Positions 49,299-58,028 of a stretch of DNA of 64,000 nucleotides are shown here, piece after piece (position 1 is the first letter of the stretch; each line of letters begins with the position of its first letter). This DNA is from Chersky-840 sp963838775 (GTDB lineage: Bacteria; Actinomycetota; Acidimicrobiia; Acidimicrobiales; UBA8190). The DNA lies in the NCBI GenBank assembly GCA_963838775.1, contig CAWISP010000032.1:186001-250000 (forward strand). Direction: 5' to 3'. The notes under the pieces were generated by a model. The model was not told the origin of the DNA and did not search any database. It saw only the letters and a program-made list of their open reading frames with translations. The translations under genes and the position numbers were made by a program.

Positions 49299-51861
49299 CT
49301 ACCGGTCGGCTAGCTGCTCGAGCTCTTCGGGCGCCATGAGCACCGCGCGGGCCTTGGATCCCTCCGACGGCCCCACCACCCCCCGGCGCTCGAGAAGGTC
49401 CATCAGGCGTCCCGCCCTGGAGAAACCCACCCGGAGCTTGCGCTGCAACATCGACGTGGACCCTAGCTGAGATCGAACGACGAGCTCCATGGCCGCAGAC
49501 AGCAGCTCGTCGTCGTCGTCGAGGCCGTCGCCGCCGCGCGCCGAGTTCTCCTCCCCGGCGATTCCCACCACGTATTCGGCACTGCGTTGTCGTTGCCAGT
49601 GGGCGACAACCGTCCGCACCTCGCTCTCGGACACCCACGGGCCCTGGATCCGTCGCGCCACCGACGACGAGGCCGTGAGGAGGAGCATGTCCCCCTTGCC
49701 GATGAGGCGCTCGGCGCCGGGCTGGTCGAGGATCACCCTGCTGTCGGCGAGCGACGACACCGAGAATGCCAGGCGGGACGGGACATTCGCCTTGATCACG
49801 CCCGTGATCACGTCGACCGACGGACGCTGGGTGGCGAGGACGAGGTGGATCCCGACGGCACGGGCCATCTGCGCGATCCGGCACACCGACTCCTCCACGT
49901 CGCGCGCCGCCACCATCATGAGGTCGTTGAGCTCGTCCACCACGATGAGGATGAACGGCAGACGCTCACGATGCAGCGTGGGGGTCACCGCGGCACGGGA
50001 CTCGGCCAGGTGCGCCGCCACGCGCTCGGCGACGTCGTCATCGAGCTCGCCGTCGGCGTCGGCCGCCTCGGCCTCCTCGGTGTCGCCGGCGAGGGGCCCG
50101 ACGTCGTCGAGCTCACCACGCTCGACCGCGGCGTTGTACCCGGTGATGTCGCGCATGCCCGCCTCGGCCAGGACGTCGTAGCGGCGCTCCATCTCGGTGA
50201 CGGCCCACGACAGCGCGTTGGCCGCCTTTTTCGGATCCACGACGACCTGGGTGAGCAGGTGCGGGAGCCCGTTGTACTGGCCGAGCTCGACCCGCTTGGG
50301 GTCGACGAGGATGAGTCGGAGCTCCTCGGGCGTGGTCCGCATCATGATCGAGGTGATCAACGAGTTGATGCACGACGACTTGCCCGCGCCGGTGGCCCCC
50401 GAGATCAGGATGTGGGGCATGTCGGCCAGGTTCTCGATGACCGGGCGCCCCGCGATGTCGCGGCCCAGGGCCACCTCCAGGGGATGGGTGGCCTGGCGCG
50501 CTTCTTCGGAGGCGAGCACGTCGCCCAACGTCACCAGCTGGCGCATGCGGTTGGGGACCTCGATGCCGATGGCCGACTTGCCGGGGATGGGTGCCAGGAT
50601 CCGGACGTCGGCCGAGGCCATGGCGTAGGCGATGTCCTTGGCCAGGCTCGTGACCCTCGCCACCTTGACGCCGGGGCCGAGCTCGAGCTCGAACCGGGTG
50701 ACGGTGGGCCCGACGGTGTGGCCCAGCAAGCGGGTCTCCACGCCGTGTGCCGCCAGGGCGCTCACGAGCGCTCGACCGGCCGCGCTGATCTCTGAGCGGT
50801 CGAGCTCTTGGAGCTTCGAGCGCGACAGGAGCTTCACGGGGGGGAGACGCCAGTCCCCCGTCGCGGCGCGCGTGTCCAACGAGAGCCCCGCCTCGGGGCG
50901 CGCCCCGGTGGCGGCCGCGATCGTTGCTTCGTCGGGTCGGGCCTCGACGAGCGGCACGTCGGCCACCGGGTCGGGCTCGGGCGTCGACTCGATCTCGACC
51001 TCGACGGGCGGCTCGGCGCCGAGCATCTCGTCGAGGTCGAACAGCACGGGACGGCCCCCATGGCGCCGACGGCCGCGACCGATGGCGGGCGCCTCGAGGG
51101 CGGGGCCGTCGTCGAAGCCGGTGTCGTCGGAGAAGGGTTCGTCGACGGCGTCGGCGTCTCCGTGGGGAACCGCCGTGTCCCACAGCACCCGACCGAGGCG
51201 GGCTGCTCCGGCCAGCGCGACCCGCAGGGTCACCCCCGTGAAGAGCACAAGGGCGAGGGTCACGAGGGCGAGCAGGACGACCGAGGCCCCCCAGTCCCCG
51301 AGCCCCGACCGCAGGGGGTTGCCCGAGAGCGGATCCGATGAAACCTCCGGCCCCGGCCAGCCGGGTCGACGAGGCGGAGAAGGGCGGTGCCCCGCCGGCC
51401 AGATCGGCGAGCCCGGCCACCGAGGCCAGGGTCAGTGCGAGCCCGACCCCGGCGCGGGCCGGCTCGTGGCGTGGCCTCCCGGCGATGAGCATCGCCCCGG
51501 CGGCGGCGAAGGCCGGCGGGACCAGGAAGCGGCCCACCCCGAGGACCATCCCGAAGCCGTGGCGGACCCCGTGGCCCACCGGGCCGAGGGCGTTGCCGTA
51601 CAGGGCGAGCGCGCCGAGGATCCCCACCGTGACGAGCCCGATGCCCCAGGCGTCCTCGACGTGACCCTCGAGTACCGACAACGCCGAGAGCACCCAGGCC
51701 GGGCGCCGGGCCCGGGTCGTGGCCCGGCGACGCCGACGGGCGGCGGCGCGCTTGGGAGGCCGCGTCACGCGGGAGCGACCTTTGGATTTGCTCCGGCGCT
51801 TCCCGGGTGCCGACCGGGAGGAGGGGCGTGAGCCCACCGGGCGGCGCTTCGTCGTCACCAC
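49299..51861 (-). CDS. ftsK: DNA translocase FtsK, with one apparent frameshift
   Basis: Hexameric septal DNA pump, about 853 residues when corrected. The N-terminus (GTG at 51861) has a very basic start and several membrane spans to about 51330. The remainder, ending at 49299, has the beta-alpha motor with Walker A SGATGAGKSSC and Walker B FILIVVDELNDL, and the winged gamma domain (ELVVRSQLGSTSMLQRKLRVGFSRAGRLMDLLE). The frame changes at the CCC run 51322-51324. Removing one base gives the smooth reading GFIGSALGNPLRSGLGDWG, and total length is 3n+1. FtsK is usually essential or nearly so, which favours a sequence error. Other starts for the second half alone would lose the membrane domain. 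Confidence 0.88.
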
Positions 51862-51955
51862 AATGGCCCCAACGCTAACAGCCGCCCCATGACCATCCGA
51901 GGATCGGGTCCGGGGCCTACGACCAGGGAGAACGCGGGCCGGACCGGGTCGAGCC

Positions 51956-53638
51956 TCAGACGGTGACGACGACCGGCACGATCATGGGCCGACGCCGGGT
52001 CCGCTCCCCCACCAGCCGGCCGAGGGCCTTCCGGGCATGGCGGCGAAGTGTCTCCTGGTCGGTGGCCCCTTCGGCCAGAGCCTTCTCGAGCGCCACGCGC
52101 ACGACGTCGCTCGCCTCGCCGAGCAGGGCCTCGGCCTCGGGCGCGTGGATCCAGCCCCTCGTCACGATCTCGGGCGGGCTCACCACCTCACCGGCGTGGG
52201 GGTCGACGGTGGCGACCACCACGACCACGCCCTCCTCGGCCAGCACGCGACGGTCGCGCAGCACGCCGTGACCCACGTCCCCGACGGTGCCGTCGACGTA
52301 GAGGAACCCGGCTGGCACCGACTCCCCCCGGTGGATCCCAGCGTCGTCGATCACCACCGAGTCCCCGTCCTCGCACAGCAGGGCCTTGTCGTCGTCGACC
52401 CCCATGCGCGTGGCCAGCTGGGCGTGGTTCACGAGGTGCCGGTACTCGCCGTGGACGGGGATGAACCATTCGGGCCGCGCCACCGACAGCAGCACCTCGA
52501 GCTCACCCTGACGGGCGTGCCCACTCACGTGCACGGGCTCGACGCCGGTGTGGATGACCTCGGCGCCGCGGCGGTACAAGCCGTCGATGACCCGTCCGAC
52601 CGCCCACTCGTTGCCCGGTATGGGGTGGGCGCTGATCACCACCACGTCGTTGGGGCGGAGGTGTAGCCACTTGCTTTCGCCGCCGGCCATCAGCGACAGG
52701 GCGGACATGGGCTCACCCTGGGAGCCCGTGGAGATGACGCATACCTTGCCGGGGTCCATGTCGTCGACGTGCTCGACATCGACCACCTGGTCCGGTGGCA
52801 GCTCCAGAAGGCCCAGCCGTCGAGCCAGCTCGACGTTCTTCGCCATGGAGCGGCCGAGCGTGGCCACCTTCCTCCCCGTTCCCAGCGCGGCGTCGACAAC
52901 CTGCTGCACGCGATGGATGTGGCTGGCGAAACAGGTGACGATGATCCGTCGTCCGACGCGGGCCTCGAAGAGGCGGCGCAACGTGGCACCGACCTGGGTC
53001 TCGGACTCGGTGAACCCCGGTTCCTCGGCATTGGTCGAGTCCGACAGCAGCAGGCGCACACCCGGGCCCGTCGCCAGGGTCCCGATACGCGCCAGGTCGG
53101 TGAGGCGGCCGTCGACGGGCGTGAGGTCGATCTTGAAATCGCCCGAGTGCAGGATCACACCCTGGGGGGTGTGGAAGGCGGTGGCGAAGCCGTGCGGCAC
53201 CGAGTGCGTGACGGGAATGAATTCCACGTCGAAGGGGCCGATCTGGCGGCGCTCGCCGTCGACGACCTCGACGAAGCGCGCCCGGTTGGCGACGCCGGCC
53301 TCCTCCACGCGGTTGCGGGCGAGCCCGAGGGTCAGTGCCGACCCGTACACGGGAACCGACAGCTCACGGAGCAAGAAGGCGAGGCCGCCGGTGTGGTCCT
53401 CGTGGCCGTGGGTCAGGACCACGGCTTCGACGGCGTCGGCACGCTCGCGCAGGTACGAGAGGTCCGGGAGCACCAGATCGATGCCGGGCATGTCGGGCTC
53501 GGGGAACATGATCCCGCAGTCGAGGACGACGATGCGACCGTTCAGCTCGAAGCACGCGCAGTTGCGGCCGATCTCTCCCAACCCACCCAGGAAGATGACG
53601 CGAACAGGATCAGGCAAGCGACCCGCCCGGGCGTGCAC
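51956..53638 (-). CDS. rnj: Ribonuclease J
   Basis: Metallo-beta-lactamase/beta-CASP ribonuclease of 560 residues with 5'-exo and endo activity in mRNA decay and rRNA maturation. The zinc motif HGHEDH is in VLTHGHEDHTGG, HSGDFKID and SDSTNAE follow, and the beta-CASP motifs FASHIHRVQQ and PVHGEYRHL are clear. The GTG at 53638 overlaps dapA by 29 bases; a TTG at 53616 is the alternative. The dapA - rnj pair is common in actinobacteria. Confidence 0.95.
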   Translation of the reverse strand: MHARAGRLPDPVRVIFLGGLGEIGRNCACFELNGRIVVLDCGIMFPEPDMPGIDLVLPDLSYLRERADAVEAVVLTHGHEDHTGGLAFLLRELSVPVYGSALTLGLARNRVEEAGVANRARFVEVVDGERRQIGPFDVEFIPVTHSVPHGFATAFHTPQGVILHSGDFKIDLTPVDGRLTDLARIGTLATGPGVRLLLSDSTNAEEPGFTESETQVGATLRRLFEARVGRRIIVTCFASHIHRVQQVVDAALGTGRKVATLGRSMAKNVELARRLGLLELPPDQVVDVEHVDDMDPGKVCVISTGSQGEPMSALSLMAGGESKWLHLRPNDVVVISAHPIPGNEWAVGRVIDGLYRRGAEVIHTGVEPVHVSGHARQGELEVLLSVARPEWFIPVHGEYRHLVNHAQLATRMGVDDDKALLCEDGDSVVIDDAGIHRGESVPAGFLYVDGTVGDVGHGVLRDRRVLAEEGVVVVVATVDPHAGEVVSPPEIVTRGWIHAPEAEALLGEASDVVRVALEKALAEGATDQETLRRHARKALGRLVGERTRRRPMIVPVVVTV

Positions 53639-54554
53639 CGGCGACGGCGTGCACGTCGCGCCCGAGGTTGGCGATCACCAGGCGGGCCCGCTCGTCGAGT
53701 TCGGGTGGGGCGGCCCCGAGCGGGAGCCGGCACTGGCCGGCGGGTAGGCCCAGGACGCGGCACGCCGCTTTGGCCGGGAGCGGGTTCGGAAACGTCTCGC
53801 TCGTCTGAAAGTCGTAGGACTCGAAGAGCCGGACGTTCGACGTCCGCGCCCCGTCGGTGTCGCCCTTGAACCAGGCGGAAACCATGGAGGCGATCTCCTC
53901 GCCGGCCCAGTGCGACGCCACGCTCACCGCACCCACCGCGCCCAGTGCCAACAGCGGAAGCGTGAGGGCGTCGTCACCGCTGTAGAGCTCGAATCCCTCG
54001 GGAGTTTCGGCCACGAGCCGGGCCGAACCGGCGGGGTCGCCGGTGGCGTCTTTCACGCCGACGATGTTGGTGACGTCATGTGCCAGGTGCACCATGGTGT
54101 CGCGGCCGATGCGCCGGCCGGCACGTACCGGAATGTCGTAGAGCACCACCGGCAGCGCCGTGGCCGCCGCCACGGCGCGGAAGTGGGCGGACAACCCGGC
54201 CTGCGAGGGCCGCGAGTAGTACGGGGTGACCACCAGTGCCCCGTGGGCGCCGGCCGCTTCGGCCAGCTTCGTGCACTCGATGGTGTGGGCAGTGTCGTTG
54301 GAACCGGTGCCCGCCAGGACGGGGACGGTGACGGCTTCGACCACGGCCTGCCACAGTTGACCGAGCTCGGCGTCGGAGAGGACCGGACCCTCCCCCGTCG
54401 TGCCCGCCACCACGAGCCCGTCGCTGCCGTGACTCGTGAGCCAGCGGGCCAGGGTCACGGCCCCGTCGACATCGAGACGCCCCTCGTCGTCGAAGGGCGT
54501 GACCATGGCGGTGATGACCGTGCCGAAACGCGCAGTCCCGGGTGACGACTTCAC
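53610..54554 (-). CDS. dapA: 4-hydroxy-tetrahydrodipicolinate synthase
   Basis: Class I aldolase of 314 residues that condenses pyruvate with aspartate semialdehyde, the first step specific to DAP/lysine. The Schiff-base lysine is in VGVKDATGD (about residue 168), the substrate loop VAGTTGEGPVLSDAE and the tyrosine in VVTPYYSRPSQ are conserved. The GTG at 54554 stands six bases after TAGCCT, a leaderless layout, so dapA-rnj has its own promoter. The last 20 residues are a Gly/Ala extension. Confidence 0.95.
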   Translation of the reverse strand: MKSSPGTARFGTVITAMVTPFDDEGRLDVDGAVTLARWLTSHGSDGLVVAGTTGEGPVLSDAELGQLWQAVVEAVTVPVLAGTGSNDTAHTIECTKLAEAAGAHGALVVTPYYSRPSQAGLSAHFRAVAAATALPVVLYDIPVRAGRRIGRDTMVHLAHDVTNIVGVKDATGDPAGSARLVAETPEGFELYSGDDALTLPLLALGAVGAVSVASHWAGEEIASMVSAWFKGDTDGARTSNVRLFESYDFQTSETFPNPLPAKAACRVLGLPAGQCRLPLGAAPPELDERARLVIANLGRDVHAVAGARPGGSLA

Positions 54555-54560
54555 GGGGTC

Positions 54561-54566
54561 AGGCTA
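54561..54566 (-). promoter_or_regulatory. -10 hexamer TAGCCT, leaderless start for dapA
   Basis: TAGCCT ends six bases before the GTG at 54554. Confidence 0.45.
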
Positions 54567-54586
54567 GCTCCCCGACGGCCGCGGTT

Positions 54587-54602
54587 CGCCGCCCGGGCGG
54601 CG
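54587..54602 (-). terminator. Perfect 16-bp GC palindrome after the ferritin-like gene
   Basis: CGCCGC and GCGGCG pair around CCGG directly after the stop codon of the di-iron protein gene and before the dapA promoter. This is a likely terminator that separates the two units, without a T-run. Confidence 0.45.
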
Positions 54603-55736
54603 CTAGGCGACGGCGCTGCCGGCGGCGGGAGTCGCCTGCAGGCTGTCGTACTCCTCGCCGGTGTCGGCCCAGTCCTCGAACCCGATCACGCCGAGCTCGG
54701 TGAACTTCACCCGCAGCCAGCCGTCGGCGGCATCGAGGAGGCCGAGCTTCTTGCAGTTGGGCACGATCTTGGAGAACAGAAGGGACTGGAAGACCTGGCG
54801 GTCCGGCACCTGCATGAGCAGCGGCACGATCTCCTTGGGATTGACCCCCATGCGGTCCCACACCTCTTGCTGGAGGAACCGGTCACGCATGCGCACGGCC
54901 GCCTCGAAGGCGAACTCCTGGCGCTCTCGGATCTCGGCCGCCGTGAGCTGCTGGTAGTACTCCTGGAGGCTGAGCACACCGAAGGCCACATGGCGCGCCT
55001 CGTCCGCCATCACATAGCGCAGCAGTTGCTTGAGCAGCGGCTCGGTCGTCATCTGGTGCATGAACCCGAAGGCGGCCAGCGCCAGTCCCTCCACCATGAT
55101 CTGCATGCCCAGGTAGGTCATGTCCCACCGTTGGTCGGCGATGATGTCGTCGAGCAGCAACCGGAGATGGGCATTGATCGGGTAGTGGCCCGACAGCTTG
55201 TCGTCGAGGTACTTGGCGAAGACCTCGACGTGGCGGGCCTCGTCCATGACCTGGGTCGCCGCGTAGTACTTGGCGTCGATCCACGGGACCGACTCCACGA
55301 TCTTGGCCGTGCAGACGAGGGCGCCCTGCTCGCCGTGCATGAACTGCGAGAGCGTCCAGTTCTGGCTCTCCACCCCGAACTGGATCCATTCCTTGTCGCC
55401 CCAGCGCGCCAACGAGGTCCCGCTCACGTCGAGACCCTCACCGAGGCCACCGTTGGCAGCGGCATTGGCCACCACCAGCGCCTCCTGGTCGACGTCTGTC
55501 TCCCACGGAAGGTCGGTCTGGCCGTTCCACTGCGCCTTCTTGGCCTTTTCGTAGAGCTTCTCGAGCTTGGGCCGCTGACCCTTTTCGTAGTCCCAGGTGA
55601 AAATGGTGTCGTAGACCGAATGGACGGCGTGGCGCTCCTCGTCCACGTCGGTGTTCACGACCGAGAGGATTGCCTCGAGATCGTTGATGTCGTCGCGGCC
55701 GATGATGTCGACCGTGTCGCGCATCTGCTCCGTCAT
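54603..55736 (-). CDS. Ferritin-like di-iron protein of unknown substrate
   Basis: A 377-residue all-helical protein with a full carboxylate-bridged di-iron ligand set: E136 (HGEQ), E166-x-x-H169 (DEARH), E216 (MVEG) and E246-x-x-H249 (DEARH). This spacing is that of the ferritin-like superfamily, which includes ribonucleotide reductase R2, R2-like oxidases, fatty-acyl desaturases and AurF-type N-oxygenases. I cannot place it in one subfamily. The ATG at 55736 has GGGGGA upstream and overlaps the stop of a TetR regulator (ATGA), so that regulator very likely controls it, perhaps in response to a lipid or aromatic compound (inference). Confidence 0.8.
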   Translation of the reverse strand: MTEQMRDTVDIIGRDDINDLEAILSVVNTDVDEERHAVHSVYDTIFTWDYEKGQRPKLEKLYEKAKKAQWNGQTDLPWETDVDQEALVVANAAANGGLGEGLDVSGTSLARWGDKEWIQFGVESQNWTLSQFMHGEQGALVCTAKIVESVPWIDAKYYAATQVMDEARHVEVFAKYLDDKLSGHYPINAHLRLLLDDIIADQRWDMTYLGMQIMVEGLALAAFGFMHQMTTEPLLKQLLRYVMADEARHVAFGVLSLQEYYQQLTAAEIRERQEFAFEAAVRMRDRFLQQEVWDRMGVNPKEIVPLLMQVPDRQVFQSLLFSKIVPNCKKLGLLDAADGWLRVKFTELGVIGFEDWADTGEEYDSLQATPAAGSAVA

Positions 55737-56479
55737 GATGCTTCCCCCTTGGTGGTGGGTAGTGACCGATTGGACTGCGGAGATCGTCGGGCCCCGGCGG
55801 CGATGCCCTGCGAGGGGGGCGGGCCGTCGATTCCCGGGGGCACGCGCAACACCCGGATCCCGGGTAACACGAACTGTCGCACGAGGCGTCGGACCTCGGC
55901 GGCGTCGGTGAGATCGATGCCGTCGGCAGGGCACACCAGATACGACACGACGATGCGCGCCGCCCACTCGGCGACACGCCTGGACTCAGCCTGGTCGAGC
56001 CAGCGCCCGAGGAACGGCGTCGTGAACGCACAGGTCAGCGCGAGCATCTCGTCCATGCGAGCGAAGGCCAACTGCGACAGGACGAGCTCGGGCTCGTACA
56101 CCAACAGGTTCCTGAGGGCACCGTGCTCGCTCACCCTGGTGACGGCCTCGGTCATGCCGGCCACGAGCACATCCTCGAGATCGGTGGCGGCCCCCATGCG
56201 CACCGCCAGTGCGCTGAAGAACCTCGATACCTCGGTGTCGACGACGGCGCCGAGCACGGCGTCCTTGCCACCCGGGAAGACCCGGTACACCGTGGCCCGG
56301 CTGCAGCGCGCCGCCCGGGCGACGTCGTCCAGGGTGGTCTTGGCCACCCCTTGGCGGGCGATGCAGGACAGGGCGCCGTCGATGACCCGTACCCGAGCGG
56401 GGGTGGCGGCGAACTCGGGCTCGTCAAGGGGCTCGCCCGAAAGCGTCTCCCGCACCAGCTCCAGTCGCACCGCACCCAC
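55733..56479 (-). CDS. TetR-family regulator, autoregulated, paired with the di-iron gene
   Basis: A 248-residue regulator. The N-terminal HTH is in VIDGALSCIARQGVAKTTLDDVARAARCSRATVYRVFPGGKDAVL (about residues 33-77); the ligand domain follows, and the C-terminus is a Pro/Ser-rich tail. The start is inferred: a GTG at 56479 falls where the transcript should begin; a GTG at 56470 is possible. A TTG at 56515 would place the promoter inside the gene. A perfect inverted repeat overlies the promoter. It shares the stop/start overlap with the di-iron protein gene. Confidence 0.85.
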   Translation of the reverse strand: MGAVRLELVRETLSGEPLDEPEFAATPARVRVIDGALSCIARQGVAKTTLDDVARAARCSRATVYRVFPGGKDAVLGAVVDTEVSRFFSALAVRMGAATDLEDVLVAGMTEAVTRVSEHGALRNLLVYEPELVLSQLAFARMDEMLALTCAFTTPFLGRWLDQAESRRVAEWAARIVVSYLVCPADGIDLTDAAEVRRLVRQFVLPGIRVLRVPPGIDGPPPSQGIAAGARRSPQSNRSLPTTKGEAS

Positions 56480-56480
56480 G

Positions 56481-56509
56481 ATGAGACAGTATGGCTCGAG
56501 ATGTCTCAT
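56481..56509. promoter_or_regulatory. TetR operator: perfect 8-bp inverted repeat
   Basis: ATGAGACA (56481-56488) and TGTCTCAT (56502-56509) are exact inverted copies with 13 bases between. The site covers the spacer and -10 of the TetR promoter, so the protein should repress itself and the di-iron gene. Confidence 0.75.
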
Positions 56510-56515
56510 TGTCAA
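56486..56515 (-). promoter_or_regulatory. Promoter TTGACA-N18-TACTGT for TetR and the di-iron protein
   Basis: A perfect TTGACA (56510-56515) and TACTGT (56486-56491) on the minus strand are 18 bases apart. The start codon GTG at 56479 is six bases past the -10, so the transcript is probably leaderless. Confidence 0.7.
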
Positions 56516-56548
56516 TGGTCGCCCTGGGCAGGGCGGGCCGTGTCGTGA

Positions 56549-57130
56549 TCAGGGGAGGGCGGACCCCAGTTCGCCGACGACACCGGCCAGGAGTTCGGTC
56601 CGGACCAGGGTGGCGACCTGCTCGGGGTCACCGAGGTCCCAATGTCCGGGAGACGAGATGTAGGAGAGGATCATGCGGGCGAGGAAATCCGCCGCCTCGT
56701 GGATCTCCACGCCCTCGGCCATCCCGTGCTCGTGCAGGTAGGGCACGAGGAAGCCGGCGATGAGCCCTACGGTCCGGTTCGACTCGACGGTGAGCTTGGG
56801 CATGAGCACCTCGGGCTCGGTCTCGAGCATCTTCTGGAGCACCTCGTGCTCGACGAGCGAACGCCGGGCGAAGACGAGTCCTCGCTCGAGCACCTCCTCG
56901 AGCGAGGTCGCACCGTGGACCTCCTCGTAGAGGCTGACGAAGAAGAGGAGGAATTGCCACGACACCACGGCGTCGATGAGCTCGTCGCGACCGCCCGGGA
57001 AATAGCGGTAGACGGTGGCCCGCGACAGTCCCGCCTCGCGCGCGGCATCCTCGATGGTCGTCTTCGACAGTCCCCAGCGCGCCACGCATGCATAGGTCGC
57101 CTCGAGGATGCGCTGGCGGGGCCCGTCCAC
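56549..57130 (-). CDS. TetR-family regulator (second of the tandem pair)
   Basis: A 193-residue regulator with the HTH in ILEATYACVARWGLSKTTIEDAAREAGLSRATVYRYFPGGRDEL (about residues 8-52), very similar in design to the neighbouring TetR, so the two may be paralogues. The ligand domain begins VVSWQFLLFFVSLYEEV. The GTG at 57130 has TAGCCT six bases upstream. It may regulate the same di-iron gene or a remote set; no clear inverted repeat is seen on its own promoter. Confidence 0.87.
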   Translation of the reverse strand: MDGPRQRILEATYACVARWGLSKTTIEDAAREAGLSRATVYRYFPGGRDELIDAVVSWQFLLFFVSLYEEVHGATSLEEVLERGLVFARRSLVEHEVLQKMLETEPEVLMPKLTVESNRTVGLIAGFLVPYLHEHGMAEGVEIHEAADFLARMILSYISSPGHWDLGDPEQVATLVRTELLAGVVGELGSALP

Positions 57131-57136
57131 CGGTCC

Positions 57137-57142
57137 AGGCTA
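57137..57142 (-). promoter_or_regulatory. -10 hexamer TAGCCT, leaderless start for the second TetR
   Basis: TAGCCT ends six bases before the GTG at 57130, the same hexamer and spacing as at dapA. It lies 11 bases past the dapB stop. Confidence 0.4.
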
Positions 57143-57153
57143 GCGCCGCGCCG

Positions 57154-57963
57154 TCAGAATCCGAGGAGCGTGTCGAGCCCGACAGTGAGACCGGGCCGGC
57201 TCCCCACCGACTTCACGGCCAGGATCATCCCGGGCATGAACGAGGTGCGGTCGTAGGCGTCGTGGCGGATGCTGAGGCTCTGCCCGACGGCACCGAAGAG
57301 CACCTCCTGGTGGGCCACGAGGCCGGGGAGGCGGACTGAATGGATCCGGACCCCGCCCGGGCCCTCTCCCCCGCGTACCCCGGGGAGCAGCTCCGAAGCG
57401 GTACGGTCGCCGGGCCAGGCGTCGCCGCCAGCGGCCCGGCGGGCCCTGCCGAGGCGATCGGCGGTGTGCATGGCGGTCCCCGACGGCGCGTCGAGCTTGC
57501 CGTCGTGGTGCAGCTCGAAGATCTCCACCCCGTCCATGAACGGTGCCGCCAACTCGGCGAAGCGCATCATGAGCACCGCCCCGATGGCGAAGTTCGCCGC
57601 GATCACGCAATTCGCCTCGGAGCTCTCGAACAAGGCGCCCAGCTCGGTGAGCACGTCCTCACCGATACCGGTCGTGCCCACCACGGCGTGAACCCCGTGC
57701 CCGGCACACCACCGCATGTGCTCGGCGGCGGCGGCGGCCACCGTGAAGTCGACGGCGACCTCCGCGCCCGACCGCTCCAGGTCTTCGACGTCGCTCGCCA
57801 TCTGCAGACCCGCCCCGTCCACCCCGGTCACCTGGCGCAGGTCGATGCCCGCCAGGGCGGGATCGATGGCGGCGACGAGCTCGAGATCGGGGTCCTGCGC
57901 GATCGCCCGGCACACCACCTGGCCCATACGGCCGCCGGCGCCGAGCACCCCCACGCGCGTCAT
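57154..57963 (-). CDS. dapB: 4-hydroxy-tetrahydrodipicolinate reductase
   Basis: NAD(P)H-dependent reductase of 269 residues, second step of DAP synthesis. The Rossmann loop VGVLGAGGRMGQVV is at the N-terminus, VVGTTGIG and IAANFAIGAVLMM follow, and the catalytic His/Lys are in ELHHDGKLDAPSGTA. The ATG at 57963 has TAGGGT six bases upstream (leaderless). It lies 65 nt downstream of the M16 peptidase and 23 nt before the second TetR gene. Confidence 0.95.
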   Translation of the reverse strand: MTRVGVLGAGGRMGQVVCRAIAQDPDLELVAAIDPALAGIDLRQVTGVDGAGLQMASDVEDLERSGAEVAVDFTVAAAAAEHMRWCAGHGVHAVVGTTGIGEDVLTELGALFESSEANCVIAANFAIGAVLMMRFAELAAPFMDGVEIFELHHDGKLDAPSGTAMHTADRLGRARRAAGGDAWPGDRTASELLPGVRGGEGPGGVRIHSVRLPGLVAHQEVLFGAVGQSLSIRHDAYDRTSFMPGMILAVKSVGSRPGLTVGLDTLLGF

Positions 57964-57969
57964 GGCCAA

Positions 57970-57975
57970 ACCCTA
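57970..57975 (-). promoter_or_regulatory. -10 hexamer TAGGGT, leaderless start for dapB
   Basis: TAGGGT ends six bases before the ATG at 57963. No convincing -35 is seen. Confidence 0.4.
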
Positions 57976-58028
57976 TCGACAGGCCCGCGCGCCGACGACG
58001 CCGCTCCCGCCCGCGCCGCCAAGGCCGG

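Noticed and set aside
47745..51861. A genomic island or decaying region because two neighbouring genes are frameshifted
   Set aside because: Flanking genes are intact housekeeping genes in usual order, and both changes are single bases in short G/C runs, which fits sequence error better.
54867..56663. Plus-strand open frame of about 600 codons opposite the di-iron and TetR genes
   Set aside because: Shadow frame; crosses the TetR operator and promoter and shows no recognisable domain.
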